This document shows positions 1 to 5,574 of a DNA stretch of 5,574 nt, piece after piece. The DNA is from Caldivirga sp. Its GTDB lineage: Archaea; Thermoproteota; Thermoprotei; Thermoproteales; Thermocladiaceae. A model generated the notes under the pieces. The model saw only the letters and a program-made list of their open reading frames with translations, was not told the DNA's origin and ran no database searches. How positions within the stretch are numbered: the first letter of the stretch is position 1; every line of letters begins with the position of its first letter. The position numbers and the translations under genes were made by a program. The stretch is from positions 1-5,574 of the forward strand of contig JAPWUH010000081.1 in NCBI GenBank assembly GCA_028275645.1, in the 5' to 3' direction.

Positions 1-1
1 A

Positions 2-2329
2 GCATCCGTGGGTTCACCCAGTGAGGTGGCTAAGTTCCTGGTCGGTAATGATGAGGACTGCGAGATCATTAACCTATCCTTTGTGAGGGACTACAAATTC
101 GACGTCATTAACCCAGCCGTGACGTTGAGTGGTGGCGAAATAGAGGAGCTTAAGGGTAGGTACGTTAAGGCCGAGGGTATTAACGTCGACGAGCTCTTCC
201 ACAGGGATGCCCTAGCCAGGCTACTGTACATAATGAACCTGATTGATAATGGGGGTAAGTCGTCAATAGTCTTCGTCAATACGAGGTCCATGGCTGAACT
301 GCTAACCTCAAGAATACTGATGATTAATCCAACCTACCCAGTGTCGATACACCACAGTTCACTATCCAGGGTTAGTAGGCTTAACACCGAGGAGATGCTT
401 AGAGGTGGTAAGCTTAAGGCCGTTGTAGCAACCTCAAGCCTAGAGTTGGGCATAGACATAGGGCACGTGGACCAGGTAATCCAATACGTATCCCCACACC
501 AAGTCACTAGGCTGGTTCAGAGGGTTGGTAGGAGCGGGCATAGGCTGGATAAGGTGCCAAGGGGCATTGTAGTCACTGAGGACATTAACGATACATTGGA
601 GGCCATAGCCATTGTTAACAGGGCTAGGGCGGGTTGGCTTGAACCCACTAAAACACCCGAGAAGCCCTACGACGTCCTATTCAACCAGATAGCCTCCCTG
701 GTATTGATGAAGCCTAGGTGGACGGTCGATGAGATAATGAACATTGTTAAGGGCGCCTACCCCTACAGGAACCTCTCCAGGGATGAGTTGGTGGCGGTCT
801 TGAGGTTCATGAGTGAGGGCATTAGGCCTAGGTTAGTGTACTTCATTGAGGATGAGGGGGTAGTGCTTAAGCCAAGGAACCCCAGGTCCAGGGCTGAGTT
901 AAGGGAGTACTTCTTCAACAACCTATCCATGATACCTGAGGAGAAGCAATACCTAGTCACCAGGATAGACACCAATGAGGCCGTGGGTGTACTGGACGAG
1001 GCCTTTATGGCCGAGTACGGTGAGCCCGGGGTCAAGTTCGTCTTCAGGGGTAACGTCTGGGTGTTGAGGTCCATTAAAGATGATGTGGTCTACGTTGAGC
1101 CAGCCAAGGATCCAGTGGGGGCGATACCATCATGGATTGGGGAGGAGATACCGGTACCCTTTGAGATAGCCCAGGACGTTGGGAGGATTAAGAAGATGAT
1201 TGCCGACGAGTTAATGAGTGGAAAGGACTATGAGGCTGTGGTTAATGAGTTCACGGGGAGGTTGGGCGTATCAAGGCGTACCATTGAGTACGTGGTGTCG
1301 GCTGTTAGGGAGCAGTTGAAACACGGCTTCGTCCCAACGGACGATACCGTGGTTATTGAGAGGGTTGGTGAACTAGTAGTCATGCACGCCAGCTTCGGTA
1401 CGCTGGTTAACAGGGCCCTCTCCAGGCTGCTGGCCAGTTACATGACCAATGAACTTGGCTTACCCGTCAGGGTTCAGCAGGACCCATACGCAATAATACT
1501 TCAACTACCCAGCAACGTTAGCACTAACGTCATTATGGATGCTCTTAATTCACTGGCCAGGTTAAGCATGGATGAGCTACTGCAGCACATCAGGAGGATT
1601 GTCCTTGAGACAGGGCTATTCAAGAGGAAGGTGATTCACATAGCCAGGAGGTTCAACGTGATTAAGGGTGATAAGTCCCTCTCAGACGTAAGCGTAACAA
1701 ACCTCATCCAGGCGCTTGAGGGAACGCCAATCTACGTTGAGGCCCTTAGGGAGTTCATAACCAGTGATTTAGACGTGGACAGGGCAGTGGCTGTACTTAG
1801 GGCGATTAGCCAGGGTTCAATTAAGGTTCAGGTTTTTGAGAGGAGCGAGTTCAGCCCGATGGCTAGGGAGATATTGAGCAAGGCCAGTAGTAGGCTTGAG
1901 GTAATAGCCCCGGAGCGCCTAGATAAGTTGATAATGGAGAGTGTTAAGGCGAGGCTAATGAATGAGTCGTTGACAATCGCATGCCTAGACTGCGGCAACG
2001 TATACATTGGTAAGGTTAAGGAGTTGATTAGGGATTTAAGGTGCCCAAGGTGCGGTTCAGTTAGGCTGGCGGCTTCTAAAATGGAGCCCGACAAGGTGGC
2101 TACACTGCTTAGGAGGGGTGATGGTGATGATTATAAGAGGTTGGTTAAGGCCAGCGAATTGATAGCCAAGTATGGTTGGAGGGGTCTATTGGCCGTGGCC
2201 AGTAGGGTTAGTCTGCGTAAGGCTGAGGAGTTGCTGTCGTCTGATGGGTCAACGGAGGAGCTAGGCAACTTCGTGGCTAAGCTGTACAACGCTGAGAGGG
2301 AGGAGATGAGGCAAAGGTTCTTCTCGTAA
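2..2329 (+). CDS. lhr: Lhr-family ATP-dependent helicase, 3' part (5' end outside the window)
   Basis: Superfamily 2 helicase of the archaeal Lhr family, nucleic-acid-dependent ATPases linked to DNA repair or RNA processing; this copy's role is not shown. The frame is open from base 2 and begins ASVGSPSEVAKFL, the usual Lhr motif III (SAT-like) segment, so the GTG at 8 is internal and RecA domain 1 with Walker A and DExH lies upstream. Counting from that valine as residue 1: VFVNTR at 88-93, HHSSLSR at 115-121, motif V with ATSSLELGID at 141-150, motif VI QRVGRSGHR at 171-179. A winged-helix region (about 205-290) follows, then IPSWIGEEIPVPFEIA at 373-388 and a DEAD/H-associated region (about 440-560). 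A zinc ribbon has C659, C662, C679 and C682. The tail has the Lhr-like KYGWRGLLAVASRVSLRKAEELL-type helices, around 721-743. From the family, roughly 170-190 residues are missing upstream, giving a full length near 950. Family call is very secure; the archaeal Lhr subgroup is not determined. Confidence 0.96.
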   Translation, partial: ASVGSPSEVAKFLVGNDEDCEIINLSFVRDYKFDVINPAVTLSGGEIEELKGRYVKAEGINVDELFHRDALARLLYIMNLIDNGGKSSIVFVNTRSMAELLTSRILMINPTYPVSIHHSSLSRVSRLNTEEMLRGGKLKAVVATSSLELGIDIGHVDQVIQYVSPHQVTRLVQRVGRSGHRLDKVPRGIVVTEDINDTLEAIAIVNRARAGWLEPTKTPEKPYDVLFNQIASLVLMKPRWTVDEIMNIVKGAYPYRNLSRDELVAVLRFMSEGIRPRLVYFIEDEGVVLKPRNPRSRAELREYFFNNLSMIPEEKQYLVTRIDTNEAVGVLDEAFMAEYGEPGVKFVFRGNVWVLRSIKDDVVYVEPAKDPVGAIPSWIGEEIPVPFEIAQDVGRIKKMIADELMSGKDYEAVVNEFTGRLGVSRRTIEYVVSAVREQLKHGFVPTDDTVVIERVGELVVMHASFGTLVNRALSRLLASYMTNELGLPVRVQQDPYAIILQLPSNVSTNVIMDALNSLARLSMDELLQHIRRIVLETGLFKRKVIHIARRFNVIKGDKSLSDVSVTNLIQALEGTPIYVEALREFITSDLDVDRAVAVLRAISQGSIKVQVFERSEFSPMAREILSKASSRLEVIAPERLDKLIMESVKARLMNESLTIACLDCGNVYIGKVKELIRDLRCPRCGSVRLAASKMEPDKVATLLRRGDGDDYKRLVKASELIAKYGWRGLLAVASRVSLRKAEELLSSDGSTEELGNFVAKLYNAEREEMRQRFFS

Positions 2330-2333
2330 CCCA

Positions 2334-2885
2334 CTACTTCTCAACAATTATAATAGCCTTACCCTCGGCGACCGTGGCACTGCTCCAGGTGCAACTGGGG
2401 GTTGGGGTTGGTGCAGTTGACCAACCACTACTTATTAGGGTCACCGGTGACTGCTGGTTAATGCAGTTCAGGGCCACCACCGTGAACGGTTCAGATGAAG
2501 AGTAGACGGGTAGGTTAACCCTGCTCACCTTAACGTAAAGCTGCCCTAGGCTAACGGTAACCGTGACGTTGACGTAGAGGCCAACCCCACCCCCAGGTAG
2601 GTTACTGGGGTATAGGGTTACCGTGTAGTAGAGTGCCATGCCCTGGCTAGGGGTTGTTGAACTTGGTAGGGTTAACTGGTACGTGAAACTGCCAATTACG
2701 TTACCCAACGACACCAGTGTGGCAGCATTCTGGAACTCATGGACCACGGCATTGTAGACTAGGGATTCCAGGTAATTGGCAGTGTTAAGCATGTTGTACG
2801 TTAGGTAGTAGTTGACGTAGTAGTAGATCGCCATGGCAAGGGCCACGAGGACTACCGTTATTATTACGTAACCCACCAAGTCCAT
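2334..2885 (-). CDS. Small membrane-anchored pilin-like protein (D), last gene of the operon
   Basis: Not recognised as a named family. The 183-residue product starts MDLVG and has one hydrophobic helix at about residues 4-24, followed by a tyrosine-rich stretch (YYYVNYYLTY) and a helical segment to about residue 60 (NTANYLESLVYNAVVHEF). This is the long N-terminal helix expected of pilins, pseudopilins or archaellum FlaF/FlaG-like stator proteins. The rest is predicted beta-rich and extracellular, with an APTPTPS linker near 158-164, two cysteines (C141, C165) and one N-glycosylation sequon at N106. There is no lysine or arginine before K119, so the usual basic residue ahead of a prepilin cleavage glycine is missing; G5 is the only candidate cleavage site. 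The ATG at 2885 is chosen because AGGTGA lies 5 bases upstream, overlapping the stop of the preceding gene. It is probably a minor subunit of the same surface structure as its neighbours. A generic signal-anchor protein is the alternative. Confidence 0.87.
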   Translation of the reverse strand: MDLVGYVIITVVLVALAMAIYYYVNYYLTYNMLNTANYLESLVYNAVVHEFQNAATLVSLGNVIGSFTYQLTLPSSTTPSQGMALYYTVTLYPSNLPGGGVGLYVNVTVTVSLGQLYVKVSRVNLPVYSSSEPFTVVALNCINQQSPVTLISSGWSTAPTPTPSCTWSSATVAEGKAIIIVEK

Positions 2886-2890
2886 TCAAG

Positions 2891-2896
2891 TCACCT
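2891..2896 (-). promoter_or_regulatory. Shine-Dalgarno sequence for gene D, overlapping the stop of C
   Basis: AGGTGA on the minus strand includes the TGA stop codon of gene C and is followed by five bases and the ATG of D. It is the strongest match in the window to the archaeal GGAGGTGA consensus and points to translational coupling of C and D. Confidence 0.7.
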
Positions 2897-3640
2897 GAAG
2901 GTTACCGTCATGTTAATGAAGACTAGGGTAACCACCCCACCACCTGGTATAGTATAACTGTTGTTGAATGGGCCACAGGAGTCACTAATCGTGAAGCTGC
3001 TCTTGGTGGGTAGAGTCATTGTGTAGACGCTAGTGATGTTGATGTCTAACCCAGTCCTAAATGACGACGGCTTAACGTTAATCATGGGGATGTAGATGTA
3101 AGTGTTTGAGCCACTGCTAATAGCCATTAACCTCGGGAACATGGCTATGTAGGTGCCGTAGGTTACGCCGTTCAACTGGCCGTAGCCGAACTGGACTATT
3201 GATATTAACGGTGCAGCTGGGTTAAGCACAATTGTACTTTCATTAGTGGAGCTTGGTAGGCCATTAGCACCCCCACCCCTAATCACGTCTATGAAACCAC
3301 CTTGGTATGATACCAGCCTTGGTGGTACCCCATACACCACGGCGCCACTGCCGTAGGTGGTTCCGTTTATTGATATTGTGCAGAAGCCGCTGACTAGGTT
3401 AAAGACGCCGTACCCGGTGGTTGGTAAGGCGTAAACTAGCACGGTGCCAGGCACGTACATTGATGCCTCAACATCATCGGCTACGTTAGTCATGAACGCC
3501 TCCGCCTGGGCAAGTGAGGCTAAGGCAGCCGACCTATTGAAGTTACCCATGGCGTATATCATGAAGGCCGCCGCCATGGCGAGAACCACCGCTATCAGTA
3601 TAACAACCCCCACAAGGGTTGATTCACCAAGCCCAGCCAT
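2891..3640 (-). CDS. Membrane-anchored pilin/pseudopilin-like protein (C)
   Basis: No named family is recognised. From the ATG at 3640 the product has 249 residues. It begins MAGLGESTLVGVVILIAVVL, a signal-anchor helix at about 8-30, then an alanine-rich amphipathic helix to about 60 (RSAALASLAQAEAFMTNVADDVEAS) and a beta-rich extracellular part. The order 'long helix, VPG turn, short beta strands, GGFIDVIRGGG' recalls larger pseudopilin-like proteins of archaeal pilin clusters, and the N-terminus also recalls archaellum FlaF/FlaG stator proteins; both are comparisons from memory. There are two cysteines (C87, C222) and six N-glycosylation sequons (N35, N92, N133, N201, N226, N243). An in-frame ATG at 3670 would overlap gene B by 29 bases and put ten extra residues before the helix. 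The 3640 start is preferred because it lies one base after the stop of B and is preceded by GGTGGT. The lack of a basic residue before glycine 5 leaves prepilin-peptidase processing uncertain. Confidence 0.86.
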   Translation of the reverse strand: MAGLGESTLVGVVILIAVVLAMAAAFMIYAMGNFNRSAALASLAQAEAFMTNVADDVEASMYVPGTVLVYALPTTGYGVFNLVSGFCTISINGTTYGSGAVVYGVPPRLVSYQGGFIDVIRGGGANGLPSSTNESTIVLNPAAPLISIVQFGYGQLNGVTYGTYIAMFPRLMAISSGSNTYIYIPMINVKPSSFRTGLDINITSVYTMTLPTKSSFTISDSCGPFNNSYTIPGGGVVTLVFINMTVTFR

Positions 3641-3641
3641 G

Positions 3642-5240
3642 TTAACCACCACTAAGGCTTTGTAGTTCAAGGGCTATTAAGTAGTATGTCCCATTGGGCA
3701 GCACAATAACCGTGTATGCCCCCGTCGTTGGGGTGAATCTTAAGCCGCCTATACCATAGGCATACTGGCTTGGTACAACGTTGTAGAGGATTGCGTAGTT
3801 GACGTAGGCGCTTGCAATTAGTGTTGAGTATGCTGGTGAGGTGAACAGTAGGTCATAAATAACTTCAGTGGTGTTGTAATAGTAGTAATTGGGGTAGCTG
3901 GGTGGTGGGGAGGTTAGGCTCAATACAGCGCCGTTGATGCTCATCGATGTTGAGGCTGATAAGTAATACGGAAGGCTTGAACAGACTTGACTCGACCCGG
4001 TAATGGTCCTATCAACCCCTGAAACGTAATCATGAATATTAACACTTATGGTTACGTTAAAACCCGCTAAATTGCCAGGGCACTCTACCGCATACGAGTA
4101 GGCGCTTATGGCTAAGCCGTACAGGTAAATGTAGTTAATGTTGCTTAGCGCTGCGGTTTCCTGCCCATTAATATAGAGAATCATGTTCATGGTTGATGAA
4201 CCGTACTGGAAGGCTAATGTGACTGGGACTTGGAATTGCTGGTAGGCATTGCCGCTGTATAGGGTGACTTGGTAATTTAGGTTCAGGTTGAATTGAGCAC
4301 CTGGTATTGCCTTAATCAACTGCCCAACCATGTACACCAATGAACCACTGGGCCCCGGGTTAATGGTACTGCAGGTCTCCGTTGAACCCTGAGGAACATT
4401 GAGAGTCAGTGAATAACCCCCTATACTGTAGTAGCCATTGCCACCACAGTTTATGTTGCCTGTCGTAAAGCCGAGGTATGTTGAGTAACCCTGCTGCGTG
4501 TTGAATACTGCCGCACCGTTGTTGTAGGTCAGTGGTTGAAGGCCCGTTGAATCGGCCATGAACGTGCTGGCTCCACCATAGGGTGGGCAGTAGGCTAATT
4601 CACAGTAGGAGTCACTTAACGGGTTGTAGGGTACGTCTGAGTTCGTGGAGACGTAGAATGTTAACCTACCTGAACCACTCGGCACATATAGCCAAACCTC
4701 AGCCTCCCCGGTTACGTAATCGTAGCTTTGAAGCCACCAGTAAACTGGCCCACCGTTGGACGTGGTTATGAAAACATTGGCCATCGGCACAGTGGTGTTT
4801 ATCCTGTACCTCAACGGCAAGCCCTGGTTAAGAATGTAGATGGGTATGGTGACTAGGGCATAACCACCGTTAATACCTGGGCTTGGGGCTATCGACACAT
4901 TGAAAGCCACGTAACTACCCGTAACCCTGTATGAACCAATCATGTAAGCCCTGTAAAGTGGTTCAATGCCTATGAACCAGTTGAACTGGGGCCCAACTAT
5001 GAGTGAGGCCAGTGAGTGTAGTTCACTCCAGTTACCATTTTGAATAGAAGCTATGAAGGCCGGGTTTGTGACTAATGCGTACAAGGAGTTGTAGGCGTAC
5101 TGGCTCACATCAACCTGGACCTGGCTTCTAAAGGGTGTTAATGGTGTCTTAAAGAGCATGGGTATCATTGAGAAGATGACCACAAGCACCGTCACAGCGG
5201 CCACCGCCTCAATCAACCTAGCTTGACCAGCCCTCAACAC
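3642..5240 (-). CDS. Large pilin-like anchored surface protein with a possible DUF2341-like region (B)
   Basis: The 532-residue product is a probable surface adhesin or large pseudopilin. The N-terminus MLRAGQARLIEAVAAVTVLV resembles a class III (prepilin) signal: R-A-G, then Q at +1 and Glu at +6 of a hydrophobic helix (about 9-30). Residues 45-100 (YNSLYALVTNP, NWSELHSLASLIVGP, FNWFIGI) form a helical stalk-like segment. Residues about 141-200 read LPLRYRI, FITTSNGGPVYWWLQSYDY, AEVWLYVPSGSGRLTFYV, which looks like the DUF2341 pattern (YR, then PYWIES, then VWVKVP). The remainder is beta-rich with a LYINGQ motif at 355-360, possibly a lectin-like sandwich. It has six cysteines (213, 218, 265, 290, 387, 420), six sequons (N70, N114, N148, N395, N456, N516) and only two lysines. 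The GTG at 5240 is chosen for its GGTGGT five bases upstream; it overlaps gene A by 7 bases, and the TTG at 5237 would give a 4-base overlap. The coding call is firm; the domain calls are tentative. Confidence 0.87.
   Translation of the reverse strand: MLRAGQARLIEAVAAVTVLVVIFSMIPMLFKTPLTPFRSQVQVDVSQYAYNSLYALVTNPAFIASIQNGNWSELHSLASLIVGPQFNWFIGIEPLYRAYMIGSYRVTGSYVAFNVSIAPSPGINGGYALVTIPIYILNQGLPLRYRINTTVPMANVFITTSNGGPVYWWLQSYDYVTGEAEVWLYVPSGSGRLTFYVSTNSDVPYNPLSDSYCELAYCPPYGGASTFMADSTGLQPLTYNNGAAVFNTQQGYSTYLGFTTGNINCGGNGYYSIGGYSLTLNVPQGSTETCSTINPGPSGSLVYMVGQLIKAIPGAQFNLNLNYQVTLYSGNAYQQFQVPVTLAFQYGSSTMNMILYINGQETAALSNINYIYLYGLAISAYSYAVECPGNLAGFNVTISVNIHDYVSGVDRTITGSSQVCSSLPYYLSASTSMSINGAVLSLTSPPPSYPNYYYYNTTEVIYDLLFTSPAYSTLIASAYVNYAILYNVVPSQYAYGIGGLRFTPTTGAYTVIVLPNGTYYLIALELQSLSGG
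3645..3650 (-). promoter_or_regulatory. Shine-Dalgarno sequence that decides the start of gene C
   Basis: GGTGGT on the minus strand is followed by the TAA stop of B, one base and the ATG at 3640. It encodes the final Gly-Gly of B. The spacing is almost the same as at the start of B, which supports the 3640 ATG over the upstream in-frame ATG at 3670. Confidence 0.55.
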
Positions 5241-5574
5241 GGCTGACCACCGCTACCTGGTTCATAATAAATTAATAATACGCCGTTCTGGGTATTACTA
5301 GGAGTGGTGAATATTAAAGCATAATTTGAGTAGCTGACTCCTGAATACTGCCCAACACCCGTGCAGTCCATTATAGTGTAGCTGAAGTACGCATATGGCA
5401 AGGTCTGGTTAGGGAAGTGCTGGAACTCCCATATGTAATTAGTGTGCGTAACTGGGTTGGGGGCCGAAGGTGGCAACCTGGTGACTTCGCTCACCATTAC
5501 GTACCCAGTGGGTTCATGGGTTAGCAGCACGCTATACGTGTACGCCGTGTAATTGGCGTAGAGTTGACCCATTA
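5234..5574 (-). CDS. Exported-protein fragment, 3' part (A), first operon gene seen
   Basis: No family is recognised. The frame is still open at the window edge, so the ATG at 5572 is probably internal. The 112 residues from that methionine contain no hydrophobic anchor, whereas the three downstream products all start with one; the anchor is therefore expected upstream. The visible part is rich in Tyr, Thr, Ser and Pro with alternating hydrophobic residues, as in an extracellular beta domain. It has no lysine, a single arginine (R32), two sequons (N7, N55) and two cysteines: C70 and C112, the latter being the very last residue. The C-terminal GSGGQPC is encoded by the stretch that also carries the Shine-Dalgarno sequence of gene B, and its TGA overlaps the start of B. 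The shared operon and composition suggest another subunit or pilin-like partner of B, C and D. A short secreted protein starting at 5572 is possible but less likely. Confidence 0.78.
   Translation of the reverse strand, partial: MGQLYANYTAYTYSVLLTHEPTGYVMVSEVTRLPPSAPNPVTHTNYIWEFQHFPNQTLPYAYFSYTIMDCTGVGQYSGVSYSNYALIFTTPSNTQNGVLLIYYEPGSGGQPC
5246..5251 (-). promoter_or_regulatory. Shine-Dalgarno sequence for gene B
   Basis: GGTGGT on the minus strand lies five bases upstream of the GTG start of B and matches the GGTG core complementary to the archaeal 16S rRNA 3' end. It encodes a Gly-Gly pair near the C-terminus of gene A, and it favours the GTG at 5240 over the TTG at 5237. Confidence 0.55.

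Noticed and set aside
91..291. Minus-strand open frame of 66 codons near the left edge.
   Set aside because: Antisense to the second RecA domain of the helicase; a composition shadow.
763..1074. Minus-strand open frame of 103 codons inside the helicase.
   Set aside because: Antisense shadow of well-conserved helicase sequence; the translation is Ser/Leu/Thr-rich without domain features.
1828..2094. Minus-strand open frame of 88 codons opposite the zinc-ribbon region.
   Set aside because: Antisense to the conserved CxxC motifs and without its own start signals.
2131..2334. Minus-strand open frame starting with GTG one base into the stop of gene D, which could pass for a fifth operon gene.
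   Set aside because: It lies entirely antisense to the conserved C-terminal Lhr domain, lacks a coherent protein pattern and has no good ribosome binding site.
2343..2355. AT-rich stretch (acaattataatag) near the end of gene D, as a possible TATA box.
   Set aside because: It is the coding sequence for Ile-Ile-Ile-Val at the end of D, and no gene starts at a suitable distance on either strand.
3444..3665. Plus-strand open frame of 73 codons opposite the N-terminus of gene C.
   Set aside because: The complement of the alanine-rich anchor helix yields an Ala/Met/Thr-rich frame; no independent support.
3641..3670. Longer version of gene C starting at the ATG at 3670.
   Set aside because: It would overlap B by 29 bases and move the anchor helix away from the N-terminus; the ATG at 3640, with GGTGGT upstream and one base after the stop of B, fits better.
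4583..4771. Plus-strand open frame of 62 codons within gene B.
   Set aside because: Antisense to the possible DUF2341-like region of B; the arginine-rich translation shows no recognisable features.

Overview
The window looks like chromosomal DNA of a thermophilic crenarchaeon, most likely of the Thermoproteales (Caldivirga/Vulcanisaeta-like). This rests on the archaeal Lhr-type helicase, heavy use of AGG for arginine, GGTG-type ribosome binding sites, tightly packed genes, and disulfide-prone exported proteins. The genus is an inference; no rRNA or other marker is present.

Layout: positions 2-2329 on the plus strand hold the 3' part of a large Lhr-family superfamily 2 helicase. The reading frame enters the window inside helicase motif III and runs to the natural stop. 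It keeps the second RecA domain, the winged-helix region, the DEAD/H-associated domain, a four-cysteine zinc ribbon and the helical C-terminal tail. Positions 2334-5574 on the minus strand hold four tightly linked genes, read from right to left: the 3' part of an exported-protein gene (A), a 532-residue membrane-anchored, adhesin-like protein (B), a 249-residue protein (C) and a 183-residue protein (D). B, C and D each start with a single hydrophobic helix close to the N-terminus and continue as an extracellular beta-rich region, the plan of type IV pilins, pseudopilins and archaellum stator-like proteins. The genes overlap or are 1-5 bases apart, and each internal start has a GGTG-type Shine-Dalgarno sequence inside the end of the preceding gene, so they are very probably co-transcribed and translationally coupled.

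The helicase gene and the minus-strand operon converge with only 4 bases between their stop codons. There is no RNA gene, CRISPR array, mobile element or large intergenic space.

The most interesting part is the A-B-C-D operon. One large protein plus several small pilin-like partners could form a minor-pilin or tip-adhesin complex on the surface of a hot-spring archaeon. All four exported products have an even number of cysteines, very few lysines and several N-glycosylation sequons. The assembly ATPase, platform protein and prepilin peptidase are not in the window, so the secretion route is inferred.
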